Shown here piece after piece: positions 26,268-34,451 of a stretch of DNA of 64,000 bases (position 1 is its first letter; every line of letters begins with the position of its first letter). The position numbers and the translations under genes are program-made. Origin of the DNA: Pseudomonas sp. C1C7 (GTDB lineage Bacteria; Pseudomonadota; Gammaproteobacteria; Pseudomonadales; Pseudomonadaceae); assembly GCF_013359595.1 (NCBI RefSeq), contig NZ_JABFMP010000026.1:44573-108572 (forward strand), in the 5' to 3' direction. Below the pieces are notes generated by a model that was not told the origin of the DNA, did no database searches, and worked only from the letters and a program-made list of their open reading frames with translations.

Positions 26268-27512
26268 ATGAAAGTCTTGAAGTTGACGCCCTTTTTCCAT
26301 CATCCGGATGTTGAAGCGTGGCCAGCAGCGTACGACTCGGTAGGCGGCATGCAGGTTCAGACTTGGAGACAAGCAGTTTGGCTCGCTCAGGAAGGTATCC
26401 ATCAACATGTTATGACCATCGGCTTCCCCGGACTGCCCAAGCTTCGACAATTACAGCCGTTTCTGTGGGTAGAGCGCATGCTATTACCCATGCCGAGGAT
26501 ACGATCCGAATTCAGCGGTTTGATAGGACTGACGCAGTCGTGGGCTGTAGCAACACTGTTTGCACTGTTCAAAAAAAGGCGCAAACATGATTTTGATGTG
26601 GTTCATACGCACCTTGACGGACAAATACCGGCGCTGTTGGTGGCTTGTTTAGCACCTCGACTGTTGAGACTGCCACTGATTCTGACGGTGCACTGCTCTC
26701 GCCTTGCGGTCTATACACCGCACTCCTGGCTGGACATGCTTCAACACCGTTTGGCTCGGTGGCTCGAACGCAAAGCCGTGAGCAAAGCTTTTGCGGTGAT
26801 CGCCCTGACCAAACGAACTGCCTCCCAACTCTCTCGTGATGCTCGTCGTATTGAGATCATTCCTGACGTGGTCGATACCGCGCAGTTCGCGCGCCCCCCA
26901 CAAGAAGGCATAACGGCATTCCGGAAACGTCATAATCTACGGCGGCAAACTGTCGGCTTTGTCGGCCGTATCGCGAAAGAAAAGGGATGGCAGCACCTCA
27001 TTCCACTCGCTCAGGCATTGCGCGAGCAGGAATGCGAGTTGCTAATCGTTGGCGACGGGACACAACGGGAACGACTGCGGCACGCCATAAACAAGGCCGG
27101 ACTGCAGGATTGGGTGACGGTTACAGGTTTCATCCCCAATCATGAAGTACCTTTGGCGATGGCGGCTTGCCGCCTGATCGTGATGCCTTCAGCGTATGAG
27201 GAGTTCGGGGGAGCCAGCATCGAAGCGCTGGCTACTGGTGTCCCGGTAGTCGCTTTTGCCGTAGGCGGCCTTCCGGAAATTCTACGCGGCATTACACCGG
27301 ACCTACTGATTGCACCGGAGAACACGCCTGCGCTGATTGCACGAGCACAGGCTGTGCTGGCCGGGCACCATTCGCAGAGTATCGATTCGGCTCGATTACG
27401 AACCTACGTTGAACAACGTTATGCCCCATCCGCAATGGGTGCCAAAATCCTGAATCTATACAGGTCAGCGCTAATCAACTCTAAAAACCCCGTCAGACCG
27501 TCAGCCCCCTAA
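26268..27512 (+). CDS. GT4 glycosyltransferase, NeoM/BtrM/KanF-like
   Basis: A 414-residue GT-B fold glycosyltransferase. The start at 26268 (AGAGG upstream) gives MKVLKLTPFFHHPDVEAWPA, followed by SVGGMQVQ and VMTIGFPGLPKLR, which match the N-terminus of NeoM-type enzymes as I remember them. The donor-site region shows VGFVGRIAKEKGWQH, ELLIVGDGTQRERL and the family motif EEFGGASIEALATGVPVVA. NeoM-type enzymes link UDP-N-acetylglucosamine to 2-deoxystreptamine, giving 2'-N-acetylparomamine. The PIG-L deacetylase in the cluster supports an N-acetylglucosamine donor, though KanF-type enzymes prefer UDP-glucose. Confidence 0.87.
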   Translation: MKVLKLTPFFHHPDVEAWPAAYDSVGGMQVQTWRQAVWLAQEGIHQHVMTIGFPGLPKLRQLQPFLWVERMLLPMPRIRSEFSGLIGLTQSWAVATLFALFKKRRKHDFDVVHTHLDGQIPALLVACLAPRLLRLPLILTVHCSRLAVYTPHSWLDMLQHRLARWLERKAVSKAFAVIALTKRTASQLSRDARRIEIIPDVVDTAQFARPPQEGITAFRKRHNLRRQTVGFVGRIAKEKGWQHLIPLAQALREQECELLIVGDGTQRERLRHAINKAGLQDWVTVTGFIPNHEVPLAMAACRLIVMPSAYEEFGGASIEALATGVPVVAFAVGGLPEILRGITPDLLIAPENTPALIARAQAVLAGHHSQSIDSARLRTYVEQRYAPSAMGAKILNLYRSALINSKNPVRPSAP

Positions 27513-27579
27513 TGCAGCACTGCCTGGTATCGATAAAGACTCACCAAACGAAAAAAACACGCACCACGGAGTACTCTCA

Positions 27580-28470
27580 ATGTCGCTGATTCACCTTCCC
27601 AATACCGTTTCAGCACCGGAAGTAGTGCAGTGCTTGCGAAAGCACGGCTACGCCATCATTGACAAACTCGTGCCCGGCACCGCTATGGATCGAATTGCCG
27701 AGGAGCTCGAACCCTACACCGCAATGACGCCCTTCGGGCCGGACAGCATTCTCGGCAGAAGGACCAAACGCACTGGTGGCCTAATTGCGCGATCTGTTCG
27801 GGTGCGTGAGTTGATCCTTAATCCAACTATTATCGAGACGACACAACGCTTTCTCTCTCACGCTACAACATTCCAAATCCATTGCACGCAAGTCGTGTCC
27901 ATTCACCCTGGGGCAAGCGCACAGACATTGCATCAAGATGAAGTGGCCTGGGACATGTTCCCCTTTCCCGACGACTATCACGTGCAATGCAACACACTAT
28001 GGGCCATGACCGACTATTCCGAGAAGATGGGCGCCACTCGCATCGTCCCCGGCAGTCACCGAGCGGGGCGCAGCGTTGAGTTTGAGATTGCGGCCAGCTT
28101 TCCTGCGGAAATGGAAAAAGGCTCAGTACTCGTCTACGACGGAAAGGTTTACCACGGCGGCGGAGCCAATCGGTCCGACCGGGTCCGGTCAGCCATCAAC
28201 CTGACTTACGCCCTTGGATGGCTTCGGCAAGAGGAGAACCAGTTCCTTTCTTGTCCGTTAGAGATCGCCCGTACTCTTCCGGACGAGTTGCTGCGACTTA
28301 TGGGCTATCAGTGTGGAGCATTCGCCTTGGGCTACGTCCACGGGTTTGAGGATCCGATGACGGTGTTGGGACGTAGTCAACCTGGCAAACTCGTCGGCGC
28401 TGAATTGATGTTGAAATCCGAGCAGAACAAAGATCGCCAGTCTTTCCTGCGTAATGCAAAATTCGATTGA
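27580..28470 (+). CDS. PhyH family Fe(II)/2-oxoglutarate dioxygenase
   Basis: A 296-residue cytoplasmic enzyme of the phytanoyl-CoA dioxygenase family. The iron triad is visible as HQD (His118, Asp120) and His192 in KVYHGGGANRSD, with an arginine (Arg201 or Arg203) placed to bind 2-oxoglutarate. It is the last gene of the rightward arm, 67 bases after the glycosyltransferase. Kanamycin biosynthesis uses a family member (KanJ) to oxidise the 2'-amino position of kanamycin B, so a late oxidation of the aminoglycoside is plausible here. The actual position modified is unknown. Confidence 0.82.
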   Translation: MSLIHLPNTVSAPEVVQCLRKHGYAIIDKLVPGTAMDRIAEELEPYTAMTPFGPDSILGRRTKRTGGLIARSVRVRELILNPTIIETTQRFLSHATTFQIHCTQVVSIHPGASAQTLHQDEVAWDMFPFPDDYHVQCNTLWAMTDYSEKMGATRIVPGSHRAGRSVEFEIAASFPAEMEKGSVLVYDGKVYHGGGANRSDRVRSAINLTYALGWLRQEENQFLSCPLEIARTLPDELLRLMGYQCGAFALGYVHGFEDPMTVLGRSQPGKLVGAELMLKSEQNKDRQSFLRNAKFD

Positions 28471-28642
28471 GGAACGCCAGGAAAGCAAATATTGGCGTCC
28501 GTAGTTGTGCTAATAGATTCAAATTCGTCCCGCGGGCGGATTACGCACAGCCATGCGCGTAGGGACAAGATTCTACGTCTTGAAGCTCCTATCGAGCAGG
28601 GAATGGTCACTGCCTCATTGATGCTATAAAAAATGCACGTCC

Positions 28643-28669
28643 GTAGCCGCTGGCGAAGCCTGCTGCTAC
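28643..28669. repeat. REP-like palindrome at right border of the island
   Basis: GTAGCCGC, then GGCGAAGCCT, then GCTGCTAC: a diverged copy of the element at 301-327. It lies in the 219-base spacer between the PhyH gene and the glycine-zipper gene. As a typical host element it marks the return to host-type sequence. I see no gene in this spacer. Confidence 0.6.
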
Positions 28670-28689
28670 AAGATTTGCGAGGCAACTAC

Positions 28690-29142
28690 TCAAGGATTAA
28701 CCTGATACCCCTTGCCCTGCAGGCAACTGGTGTAGGCAGTCGATGTTGTAGCAGCGTTTTCGTTGCGCTGTGCCCGACGCTCCTGACGCTGGCGTGACCC
28801 ACCGACCACCATGCCCGCCGCAGCGGTCTGTTTGGCCCGGTCCTGGCGATAGTCCTGCTGCCGGTCGCTGTCCACGCGATCATAAATCTCATCGTGCTGA
28901 TTGCCACGCACCTGCGCAGCCGTCGCCCCGGCGGCGGCACCGGCCACGGCGCCCTTGACCCGGCCACCCGAAGGCGTGGACGTCGAAGCCGTCTGACTGG
29001 CGGCGATGTTATTGCACTCGGAAATATCGGCTTGAGTCTGCTGCGAAGTCTGGCCCTTGAGCGGCACCACCGATTGGGCCCATCCCTGGGCGCTCAGAAC
29101 CGACAAAACCAGGCACAGGCCGACGGGCGGAAACCTTTTCAT
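28690..29142 (-). CDS. Secreted glycine-zipper domain protein
   Basis: A 150-residue protein with a signal peptide (MKRFPPVGLCLVLSVLSAQG, cleavage near WAQ-S). The mature part holds GRVKGAVAGAAAGATAAQVRG, a small-residue stretch of the glycine-zipper type, then a highly charged Gln/Arg/Asp region and a C-terminal TSCLQGKGY with one of two cysteines, perhaps paired with the one in SECNNIA. It is preceded by GGAGGA. Such proteins are common in Pseudomonas envelopes and have no firm function. It lies downstream of hapI on the same strand, where the hap cluster of P. fluorescens ACB would carry hapB. Confidence 0.75.
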   Translation of the reverse strand: MKRFPPVGLCLVLSVLSAQGWAQSVVPLKGQTSQQTQADISECNNIAASQTASTSTPSGGRVKGAVAGAAAGATAAQVRGNQHDEIYDRVDSDRQQDYRQDRAKQTAAAGMVVGGSRQRQERRAQRNENAATTSTAYTSCLQGKGYQVNP

Positions 29143-29186
29143 GATGTCCTCCGAAATGAGCGTGATTCACCCTGAATCAGTGTAGT

Positions 29187-29534
29187 TCAGCCCTCCTCCC
29201 GAGCCTCCATCACCAGGCTGTTTCCGACCCGACGCACCGGCACGGTCTCAAGCTTCGCGCCCTTGCACGGCCCATCGACGCAATGCCCGTCCTCGAAACG
29301 GAACATCGCGCTGTGATGGGCGCACATCAACACCTTGCCGCGATAGGTGCAGAACTCCTGCGGACGAAAGTCCAGCGGCACGGAAAAATGCGGGCAACGG
29401 TTGATGTACACCCATGCCTGGTCACCCTGGCGCACCGCTACCAGCCCGGCGGGATGCAACTGCTGGTGTTGCGGCAAGCCCAGGGCGCCACCGTCGGCGA
29501 TGTCGTCCAGTTGGCAGAGGGTAATCGTGCTCAT
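29187..29534 (-). CDS. hapI: Rieske-type [2Fe-2S] ferredoxin, HapI-like
   Basis: A 115-residue protein with both Rieske cluster motifs: CPHFSVPL (Cys-X-His) and CAHHSAMF (Cys-X-X-His), spaced as in small Rieske ferredoxins. The start at 29534 follows the hapH stop at 29537 directly. In P. fluorescens ACB the hapI gene encodes a [2Fe-2S] ferredoxin downstream of hapGH. Its role there is unproven; keeping the iron of the ring-cleaving dioxygenase reduced is one possibility. It is the last recognisable hap gene here. Confidence 0.82.
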   Translation of the reverse strand: MSTITLCQLDDIADGGALGLPQHQQLHPAGLVAVRQGDQAWVYINRCPHFSVPLDFRPQEFCTYRGKVLMCAHHSAMFRFEDGHCVDGPCKGAKLETVPVRRVGNSLVMEAREEG

Positions 29535-29536
29535 GG

Positions 29537-29848
29537 TCAGCCACGCATTTCCGGGTTGCCCAGGCTCCAGTTCCACGGCCGAATCTGGATATTGGCGAAC
29601 AATCCGGCCTGAACGTACGGATCGTCCTGAAGAAAGGCCTCCACCTCCGGCAGGCTGCCGGCCTCGATCACCAGCAAGGTGCCGTTCATCGCCACTGCGG
29701 CATCGTCCAGGGTCGGGCCGCCAAAGCGCACCACCACCCGATGGCTGTCATTGGCGCGCAAATGCGCCTGGTGGCTGGGGCGCAGACGCTGGCGCAGGCT
29801 CAACGAATCAGGGTGATCGGTGGCGAATACCGCAAAGTACTGGGCCAT
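29537..29848 (-). CDS. hapH: YCII-related protein, HapH-like
   Basis: A 103-residue protein of the YCII family (dimeric ferredoxin-like fold). Family features are the N-terminal MAQYFAVFATDHPDSL, the internal RPSHQAHLR with a conserved His, and AGSLPEVEAFLQDDPYVQAGLF. HapH of P. fluorescens ACB is described as a Yci1-family protein between the intradiol dioxygenase and the ferredoxin, exactly the order seen here. A muconolactone-isomerase-like or detoxifying role is possible but unproven. It starts three bases after the stop of the dioxygenase gene. Confidence 0.82.
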   Translation of the reverse strand: MAQYFAVFATDHPDSLSLRQRLRPSHQAHLRANDSHRVVVRFGGPTLDDAAVAMNGTLLVIEAGSLPEVEAFLQDDPYVQAGLFANIQIRPWNWSLGNPEMRG

Positions 29849-29851
29849 GAT

Positions 29852-30724
29852 TCACGCCTTTTCCATGACGAATTCGTAGCACGCGCGCTTGAACGGCACA
29901 TCCATGCCCAACCGGGCGGACACCTCGTCGTGGCGGGCACAGTCCTCGTAGATCACCTGCAGCGATTGCTTGACGCCAAACACCGCGTCCGACGCCAGAT
30001 ACGGGTCATCGTGGTTGAACAGGTGCGTGACCAGCTTGCGATAGCCCGGTACATCGATCATGAAATGCAGGTGCGCCGGCCGCCAGGCATGCCGGTTGGC
30101 CGCATCGAGCATGCGCCCCACCGGTCCGTCGGTGGGTATCGGGTAGGCCACCGGGACAATCGTGCGGATGGCGAAACAACCGTCGGCATCGGTGCGATAC
30201 CGTCCGCGCAGGTTGCCGAACGGCTGTTCGGTGTCCTGGCCGGAATACATGCCGTTCTCGGCGGTCTGCCAGACGTCGAGCACCGCGCCGGCCAGGGCGT
30301 TGCCGTTGACGTCCACCACCCGTCCGCGCACCAGCGCCGTCTCGCCCGGGGTGAAGGCCATGTTCTCGCCGAATTCGCGATCCGGCATGCCGTCGATGTA
30401 GAACGGTCCGAACACCGTGGTTTCGGTGGCCGTGGCGCTGTGGCGATGGTTGATCGCATCGACCAGCATCGACACGCCCAAGGTATCGGACAGCAGGATG
30501 AATTCCTGGCGCACCAGGCCGTCACACGTGTGGCCGGTGTCGGTCAGAAAGCGGATGCCTTCGAACCACTCCTGCTCGGTCAGCTCCACTTCGCTGACGA
30601 ACGCATGCAGATGCCGGGTCAGGCTCTGCATGATCTGTTTGTAGCGCGCATTCGGCGCGCCATCGAAGCTGTTCACGGCTTGCTCGGAAATCAGGGCTTC
30701 GGTGGCTTTGTCTTGATCGGTCAT
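29852..30724 (-). CDS. hapG: Intradiol ring-cleavage dioxygenase (hydroxyquinol 1,2-dioxygenase-like), HapG
   Basis: A 290-residue non-haem Fe(III) enzyme. The N-terminal dimerisation domain contains LTEQEWFEGIRFLTDTGH. The catalytic domain shows NGMYSGQD and RGRYRTDADG, which supply the two tyrosine ligands, and RPAHLHFM, which supplies the two histidines. Family members cleave hydroxyquinol (1,2,4-trihydroxybenzene) to maleylacetate, which the neighbouring reductase would use. In the hap pathway the main ring cleavage is by HapCD, so HapG may deal with hydroxyquinol formed as a side product. Confidence 0.88.
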   Translation of the reverse strand: MTDQDKATEALISEQAVNSFDGAPNARYKQIMQSLTRHLHAFVSEVELTEQEWFEGIRFLTDTGHTCDGLVRQEFILLSDTLGVSMLVDAINHRHSATATETTVFGPFYIDGMPDREFGENMAFTPGETALVRGRVVDVNGNALAGAVLDVWQTAENGMYSGQDTEQPFGNLRGRYRTDADGCFAIRTIVPVAYPIPTDGPVGRMLDAANRHAWRPAHLHFMIDVPGYRKLVTHLFNHDDPYLASDAVFGVKQSLQVIYEDCARHDEVSARLGMDVPFKRACYEFVMEKA

Positions 30725-30756
30725 TGTTGTTATTCCGATAAAAGTTGTTGAGTGCG

Positions 30757-31824
30757 TCAGGCTGGTGCCTGGCCCTTCAACGCACGGTTGAGCAGTGCTT
30801 CGATCGGCGCCTGCTCGAACGGCCGCGGATTGTAGTACGGGCTGGCGCAGGCAATTTGAGCCGCTTCAGCCGGGCCGTTTGCAGGAAAACCAATATCCTC
30901 CAGTGCCAGGGGAATGCCCAGCTTCTGGTTCAGTGCATACAGCAAGGCGCCGACTTCACTGGCCTCGCTGCCGCCCAGCGCCCGCGCCGCCCGCTGCAAG
31001 GGGCCGGCTGCCGCCTCACGGTTGTAATGCGCGGCGTGGGGCAAGACGATCGCGTGGGCCTGGGCATGGGGCAGATTGAAGGTGCCGCCCAGGGTGTGGC
31101 ACAGCTTGTGGTGCAAGGCCATGCCCACCGAACCCAGGCAGATGCCCGCCAGCCAGGCGCCGTACAGCGCCTGGGCGCGAGCGTCCGGGTCTTCGGGATT
31201 GTCGACCACCCCCGGCAACGACTGCGCCAGCGAACGGATCGACTCTTCGGCCATGAAGCCGATGATCGGGTTGGCGTCCTGGGCGTAGAGCGCCTCGACC
31301 GCGTGGGCCATGGCGTTCATGCCCGAACAGGCGGAAATCTGCGCCGGCAGGGTCAGGGTCAGTTGCGGGTCGTAGATCACGGTCTTGGGCAGAACCCGTG
31401 GATCGCGCCCGGTTTTCTTCAGGCGGTTCTCGGTCAGGCCATAGATCGGGGTCATTTCCGAACCGGCGTAGGTGGTCGGCACCGCGACGATCGGCAGGCC
31501 GGAATCCATGGCGATCGCCTTGCCCAGGCCAATGGTCGAACCGCCGCCGATGGCCACGCAGCAATCGGCATCCAGCCGCGCCGCTTCCACCCGGGCCGCC
31601 TGCGCCACTTCCAGCGGCACGTGCATCACCGCCTTGGGATAGATGCCCGCCGCTCGCTCACCCAGCAAGGCCGCGACCTGCTCGCCCAGGCCCTGTTGTT
31701 CCGGGGTGGTGAGGATCAGCGCACGCCGCGCGCCCAGGCGCTCGATCTCTTCGGCCAGTGCCGAAAGCTTGCCCCAGCCGAACACCACGCGGGTCGGCAG
31801 GCTCTGGTAGATAAACGGACTCAT
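30757..31824 (-). CDS. hapF: Maleylacetate reductase, HapF
   Basis: A 355-residue iron-type alcohol dehydrogenase family member. It starts MSPFIYQSLPTRVVFGWGK at 31824, where GAGGT lies upstream. Key segments are VAIGGGSTIGLGKAIA for nucleotide binding, PTTYAGSEMTPIYG, and the C-terminal metal or substrate region HHKLCHTLGGTFNLPHAQAHA. The enzyme reduces maleylacetate to 3-oxoadipate with NAD(P)H. It sits between hapE and hapG in the order known from P. fluorescens ACB. Confidence 0.92.
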   Translation of the reverse strand: MSPFIYQSLPTRVVFGWGKLSALAEEIERLGARRALILTTPEQQGLGEQVAALLGERAAGIYPKAVMHVPLEVAQAARVEAARLDADCCVAIGGGSTIGLGKAIAMDSGLPIVAVPTTYAGSEMTPIYGLTENRLKKTGRDPRVLPKTVIYDPQLTLTLPAQISACSGMNAMAHAVEALYAQDANPIIGFMAEESIRSLAQSLPGVVDNPEDPDARAQALYGAWLAGICLGSVGMALHHKLCHTLGGTFNLPHAQAHAIVLPHAAHYNREAAAGPLQRAARALGGSEASEVGALLYALNQKLGIPLALEDIGFPANGPAEAAQIACASPYYNPRPFEQAPIEALLNRALKGQAPA

Positions 31825-31832
31825 GGCAGACC

Positions 31833-33296
31833 TCAGCGCTTGAAGTGCGGCGGGATGTTGGCGTCGACGTTGACCCACACCGAGCGGGCCTCGGTGTAAT
31901 CGTGGATCGCTTCAAAGCCCATTTCGCGACCGTAGCCGGACTGGCCGACACCGCCAAACGGGCTGCCGGGGCTGACGCGCTTGTAGCAGTTGATCCAGCA
32001 CATGCCGGCGTGAATGGCATTGGCCATCTTGTGCGCGCGGGTCAGGTTCTGCGTCCACAGACCGCTGCCCAGGCCGTATTCGGTGCTGTTGGCGATGGCC
32101 AGGGCTTCTTCGTCTGTGCTGAAACGCACCACGGTGACGAACGGGCCGAAGACTTCCTCCTGGCAGACACGATCCTCAGGCTTGGCCTCGACGATGGTCG
32201 GCTCGACGTAGAAACCCTTGGCCAGGGCCTTGTCGTCCGGGGCCTTGCCGCCGGCGAGGATCTTGCCGCCCTGCTCGATGGCGATATCGATGTAGGCCAT
32301 CACCCGGTCGCGGTGCAGCGCCGAGGTCAGCGGGCCCATTTCGGTCTCGGGGTTCATCGGGTCGCCCAGGCGAATGGACTTGGCCAGGGGGATGAAACGC
32401 TCGAGGAATTTGTCGGCGATGTCCTTGTGCAGGATCAGCCGGGAACCTGCGATGCAGGCCTGGCCCTGGTTGTGGAAGATCGCCCAGGCGGCGCCGTTGA
32501 CTGCCGCGTCGAGATTGGCGTCCTCGAAGACGATGTTGGCGCCCTTGCCGCCCAGCTCCAGCTGGATGCGCTTGAGGTTGCTCTTCGACGCCTCGACGAT
32601 GCGCCGTCCGGTGGCGGTGGAGCCGGTGAAGGCGATCTTGCCCACGTCCAGGTGTTCGGCCAGTGCCTGGCCTGCGGTGTGGCCGTAGCCCGGCACCACG
32701 TTGACCACGCCTTTGGGGAAGCCGACTTCGGTCATCAGCTCGGCGATGCGCAGAGTTGACAGCGGCGTGATTTCCGAAGGCTTGATGACGATGGTGTTGC
32801 CCGCCGCCAGGGCCGGGCCCATTTTCCAACTGGTGAACATCAGCGGGAAATTCCACGGCACGATCTGCGCCACCACGCCGATCGGCTTGCGCTGTACGTA
32901 GTTGAGAAAGCCCGCTTCCACCGGAATCACCGAGCCTTCGATCTTGTCGGCCATGCCGCCGAAGTAGCGGAAGCAGGCGGCGGTGCGCGGCACGTCGAGG
33001 CCACGGGAGTCGCGGATCGGGTGGCCGGTGTCCAGGGATTCGAGGCGGGCCAGCTCTTCGCCGCATTCTTCGATCTTGTCCGCCAGCTTCAGCAGCAGAC
33101 GCCCGCGCTCGGCGGCGCCCAGTGCCGACCACGCGGGAAACGCGCGCTTGGCGGCGGCGACGGCCAAATCGACGTCGCCGGCTTCGGCGGCGGCGATGCG
33201 GGTGATCAACGAGCCGTCATGGGGCGAGACCACGTCGATGGTGCCGCCAGCGACCGCATCCACGAAGCGGCCATCGATATAGAGCTGATTTTGCAT
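31833..33296 (-). CDS. hapE: 4-hydroxymuconic semialdehyde dehydrogenase (aldehyde dehydrogenase), HapE
   Basis: A 487-residue NAD(P)-dependent aldehyde dehydrogenase. Visible are PWNFPLMFTSWK, the FTGSTATGRRI nucleotide loop, the general-base Glu in LELGGKGANIVF, and the catalytic Cys in NQGQACIAGSR. Position between hapD and hapF identifies it as the enzyme that oxidises 4-hydroxymuconic semialdehyde to maleylacetate. A GAGGAAA ribosome site precedes the ATG. By sequence alone it could be a generic betaine-aldehyde-type dehydrogenase; the operon decides the call. Confidence 0.9.
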   Translation of the reverse strand: MQNQLYIDGRFVDAVAGGTIDVVSPHDGSLITRIAAAEAGDVDLAVAAAKRAFPAWSALGAAERGRLLLKLADKIEECGEELARLESLDTGHPIRDSRGLDVPRTAACFRYFGGMADKIEGSVIPVEAGFLNYVQRKPIGVVAQIVPWNFPLMFTSWKMGPALAAGNTIVIKPSEITPLSTLRIAELMTEVGFPKGVVNVVPGYGHTAGQALAEHLDVGKIAFTGSTATGRRIVEASKSNLKRIQLELGGKGANIVFEDANLDAAVNGAAWAIFHNQGQACIAGSRLILHKDIADKFLERFIPLAKSIRLGDPMNPETEMGPLTSALHRDRVMAYIDIAIEQGGKILAGGKAPDDKALAKGFYVEPTIVEAKPEDRVCQEEVFGPFVTVVRFSTDEEALAIANSTEYGLGSGLWTQNLTRAHKMANAIHAGMCWINCYKRVSPGSPFGGVGQSGYGREMGFEAIHDYTEARSVWVNVDANIPPHFKR

Positions 33297-33386
33297 AATG
33301 GTTTCCTCGCACCGCGCCCCTGGCGCAGTGTCTGACTCAATTTCTGAAAGCCGGGCCCGGCGCGCTGCCGGGCGGGACGCGAGGTC

Positions 33387-34406
33387 TTAGAACTCGATCG
33401 GGTACGGCGTGAGTTCGCCGCTTTCGTAGCGTTGCGGCAGGTTAGGCGTGGCGTTTTCCCAGACCATCAGCATCGAGCGTTTGGTCGAGTAGCCCTGGTG
33501 ACGGATGTCGGCGGGCATGGCGCAGATGTCGCCGGCACGCATGGTGATCCGCGCGCGTGGGTTGCCGTCGTCCTTGTCGCCCACGTCCCAGATAATTTCG
33601 TCGGACAGCTGCAGGAACCACTCGATGCGGTCGTTGCCGTGGAACACCGGCAGGATGAATTCTTCGGTGGTCGGGCAGAACAGGCTGGCCTTGCACACCG
33701 AGGTCACCGACGGGTTCCAGGTCACGTCCGAGCGCGACAGGTACTTGAACAGGCTGAACGCATGCAGTTGGCCTTCGAAACCTTCGGCCGGGTGGACTTC
33801 CGGCTCTTCCTGGGACACATCGATGAACTGGCGGTTGACCGGCAAATCGTTGCGCAGCGGCGAGTCATCCGGCAGGCCCGGCATGCGCTTGGTGGCGATG
33901 CGGAAGCGTTCGATGGCCTCGATGTTGTCGCCGTTCTTGCGACCGAAGGCGCTGCCGGTTTCTTCGGGCGCTGCGAACGGGTCGAAGGTGGCGTTGGTCC
34001 AGTCCCGCAGGATGGCCTTGAAGGTGGCCATGATCAGCGGCGTTTCGAAGTTTTCGGTGTAGTTGACCCCGGCTTCCTTGAGGGTGCCGTTGAAGGTGCC
34101 GGCGTACAGATCGACCTTGCCGTAGTAGTTGCGGGTGCCGATGACGTGGTCGAAGTTGACCCAGCCGTAGAAGAAGCCCCAGGCCACGTCGCGCATCATG
34201 GCGCGCAGGAAGGCGTCGACCGGGATCAGGTGCGAGCGGGTCTGGCCCTTGGCCGGCCAGGTGATGCGGGCGAAATACTCGTCGCGCGACAGCTCGAAGG
34301 CGCCCAGTTTGAATGAGCGATAACCGGTGACGGCATGGGGCGCGCTGGCCTGGACTTCGTCGTCGGCAAACAGGGCGGTTTCAGCAGCGGTTTCAAGCAT
34401 GGCCAT
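33387..34406 (-). CDS. hapD: Hydroquinone 1,2-dioxygenase large subunit, HapD
   Basis: A 339-residue protein. I recognise it as the large subunit of the two-component Fe(II)-dependent hydroquinone dioxygenase (HapCD/PnpCD type), not related to classical extradiol enzymes. A histidine-rich C-terminal part contains LPVFHGNDRIEWFLQLSDE, AMPADIRHQGY and other candidate iron ligands in a cupin-like region. With HapC it opens the ring of hydroquinone to 4-hydroxymuconic semialdehyde. The hapC stop lies 45 bases upstream. No signal peptide; cytoplasmic. Confidence 0.88.
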   Translation of the reverse strand: MAMLETAAETALFADDEVQASAPHAVTGYRSFKLGAFELSRDEYFARITWPAKGQTRSHLIPVDAFLRAMMRDVAWGFFYGWVNFDHVIGTRNYYGKVDLYAGTFNGTLKEAGVNYTENFETPLIMATFKAILRDWTNATFDPFAAPEETGSAFGRKNGDNIEAIERFRIATKRMPGLPDDSPLRNDLPVNRQFIDVSQEEPEVHPAEGFEGQLHAFSLFKYLSRSDVTWNPSVTSVCKASLFCPTTEEFILPVFHGNDRIEWFLQLSDEIIWDVGDKDDGNPRARITMRAGDICAMPADIRHQGYSTKRSMLMVWENATPNLPQRYESGELTPYPIEF

Positions 34407-34451
34407 GGCGGGATTCCTTTTGTTGTTGTGGAGTGGACGGTCGGTGGCGGG

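Noticed and set aside
11520..28690. Integrative element or transposon carrying the island
   Set aside because: No integrase, transposase, tRNA gene or convincing flanking direct repeat could be found at either border.
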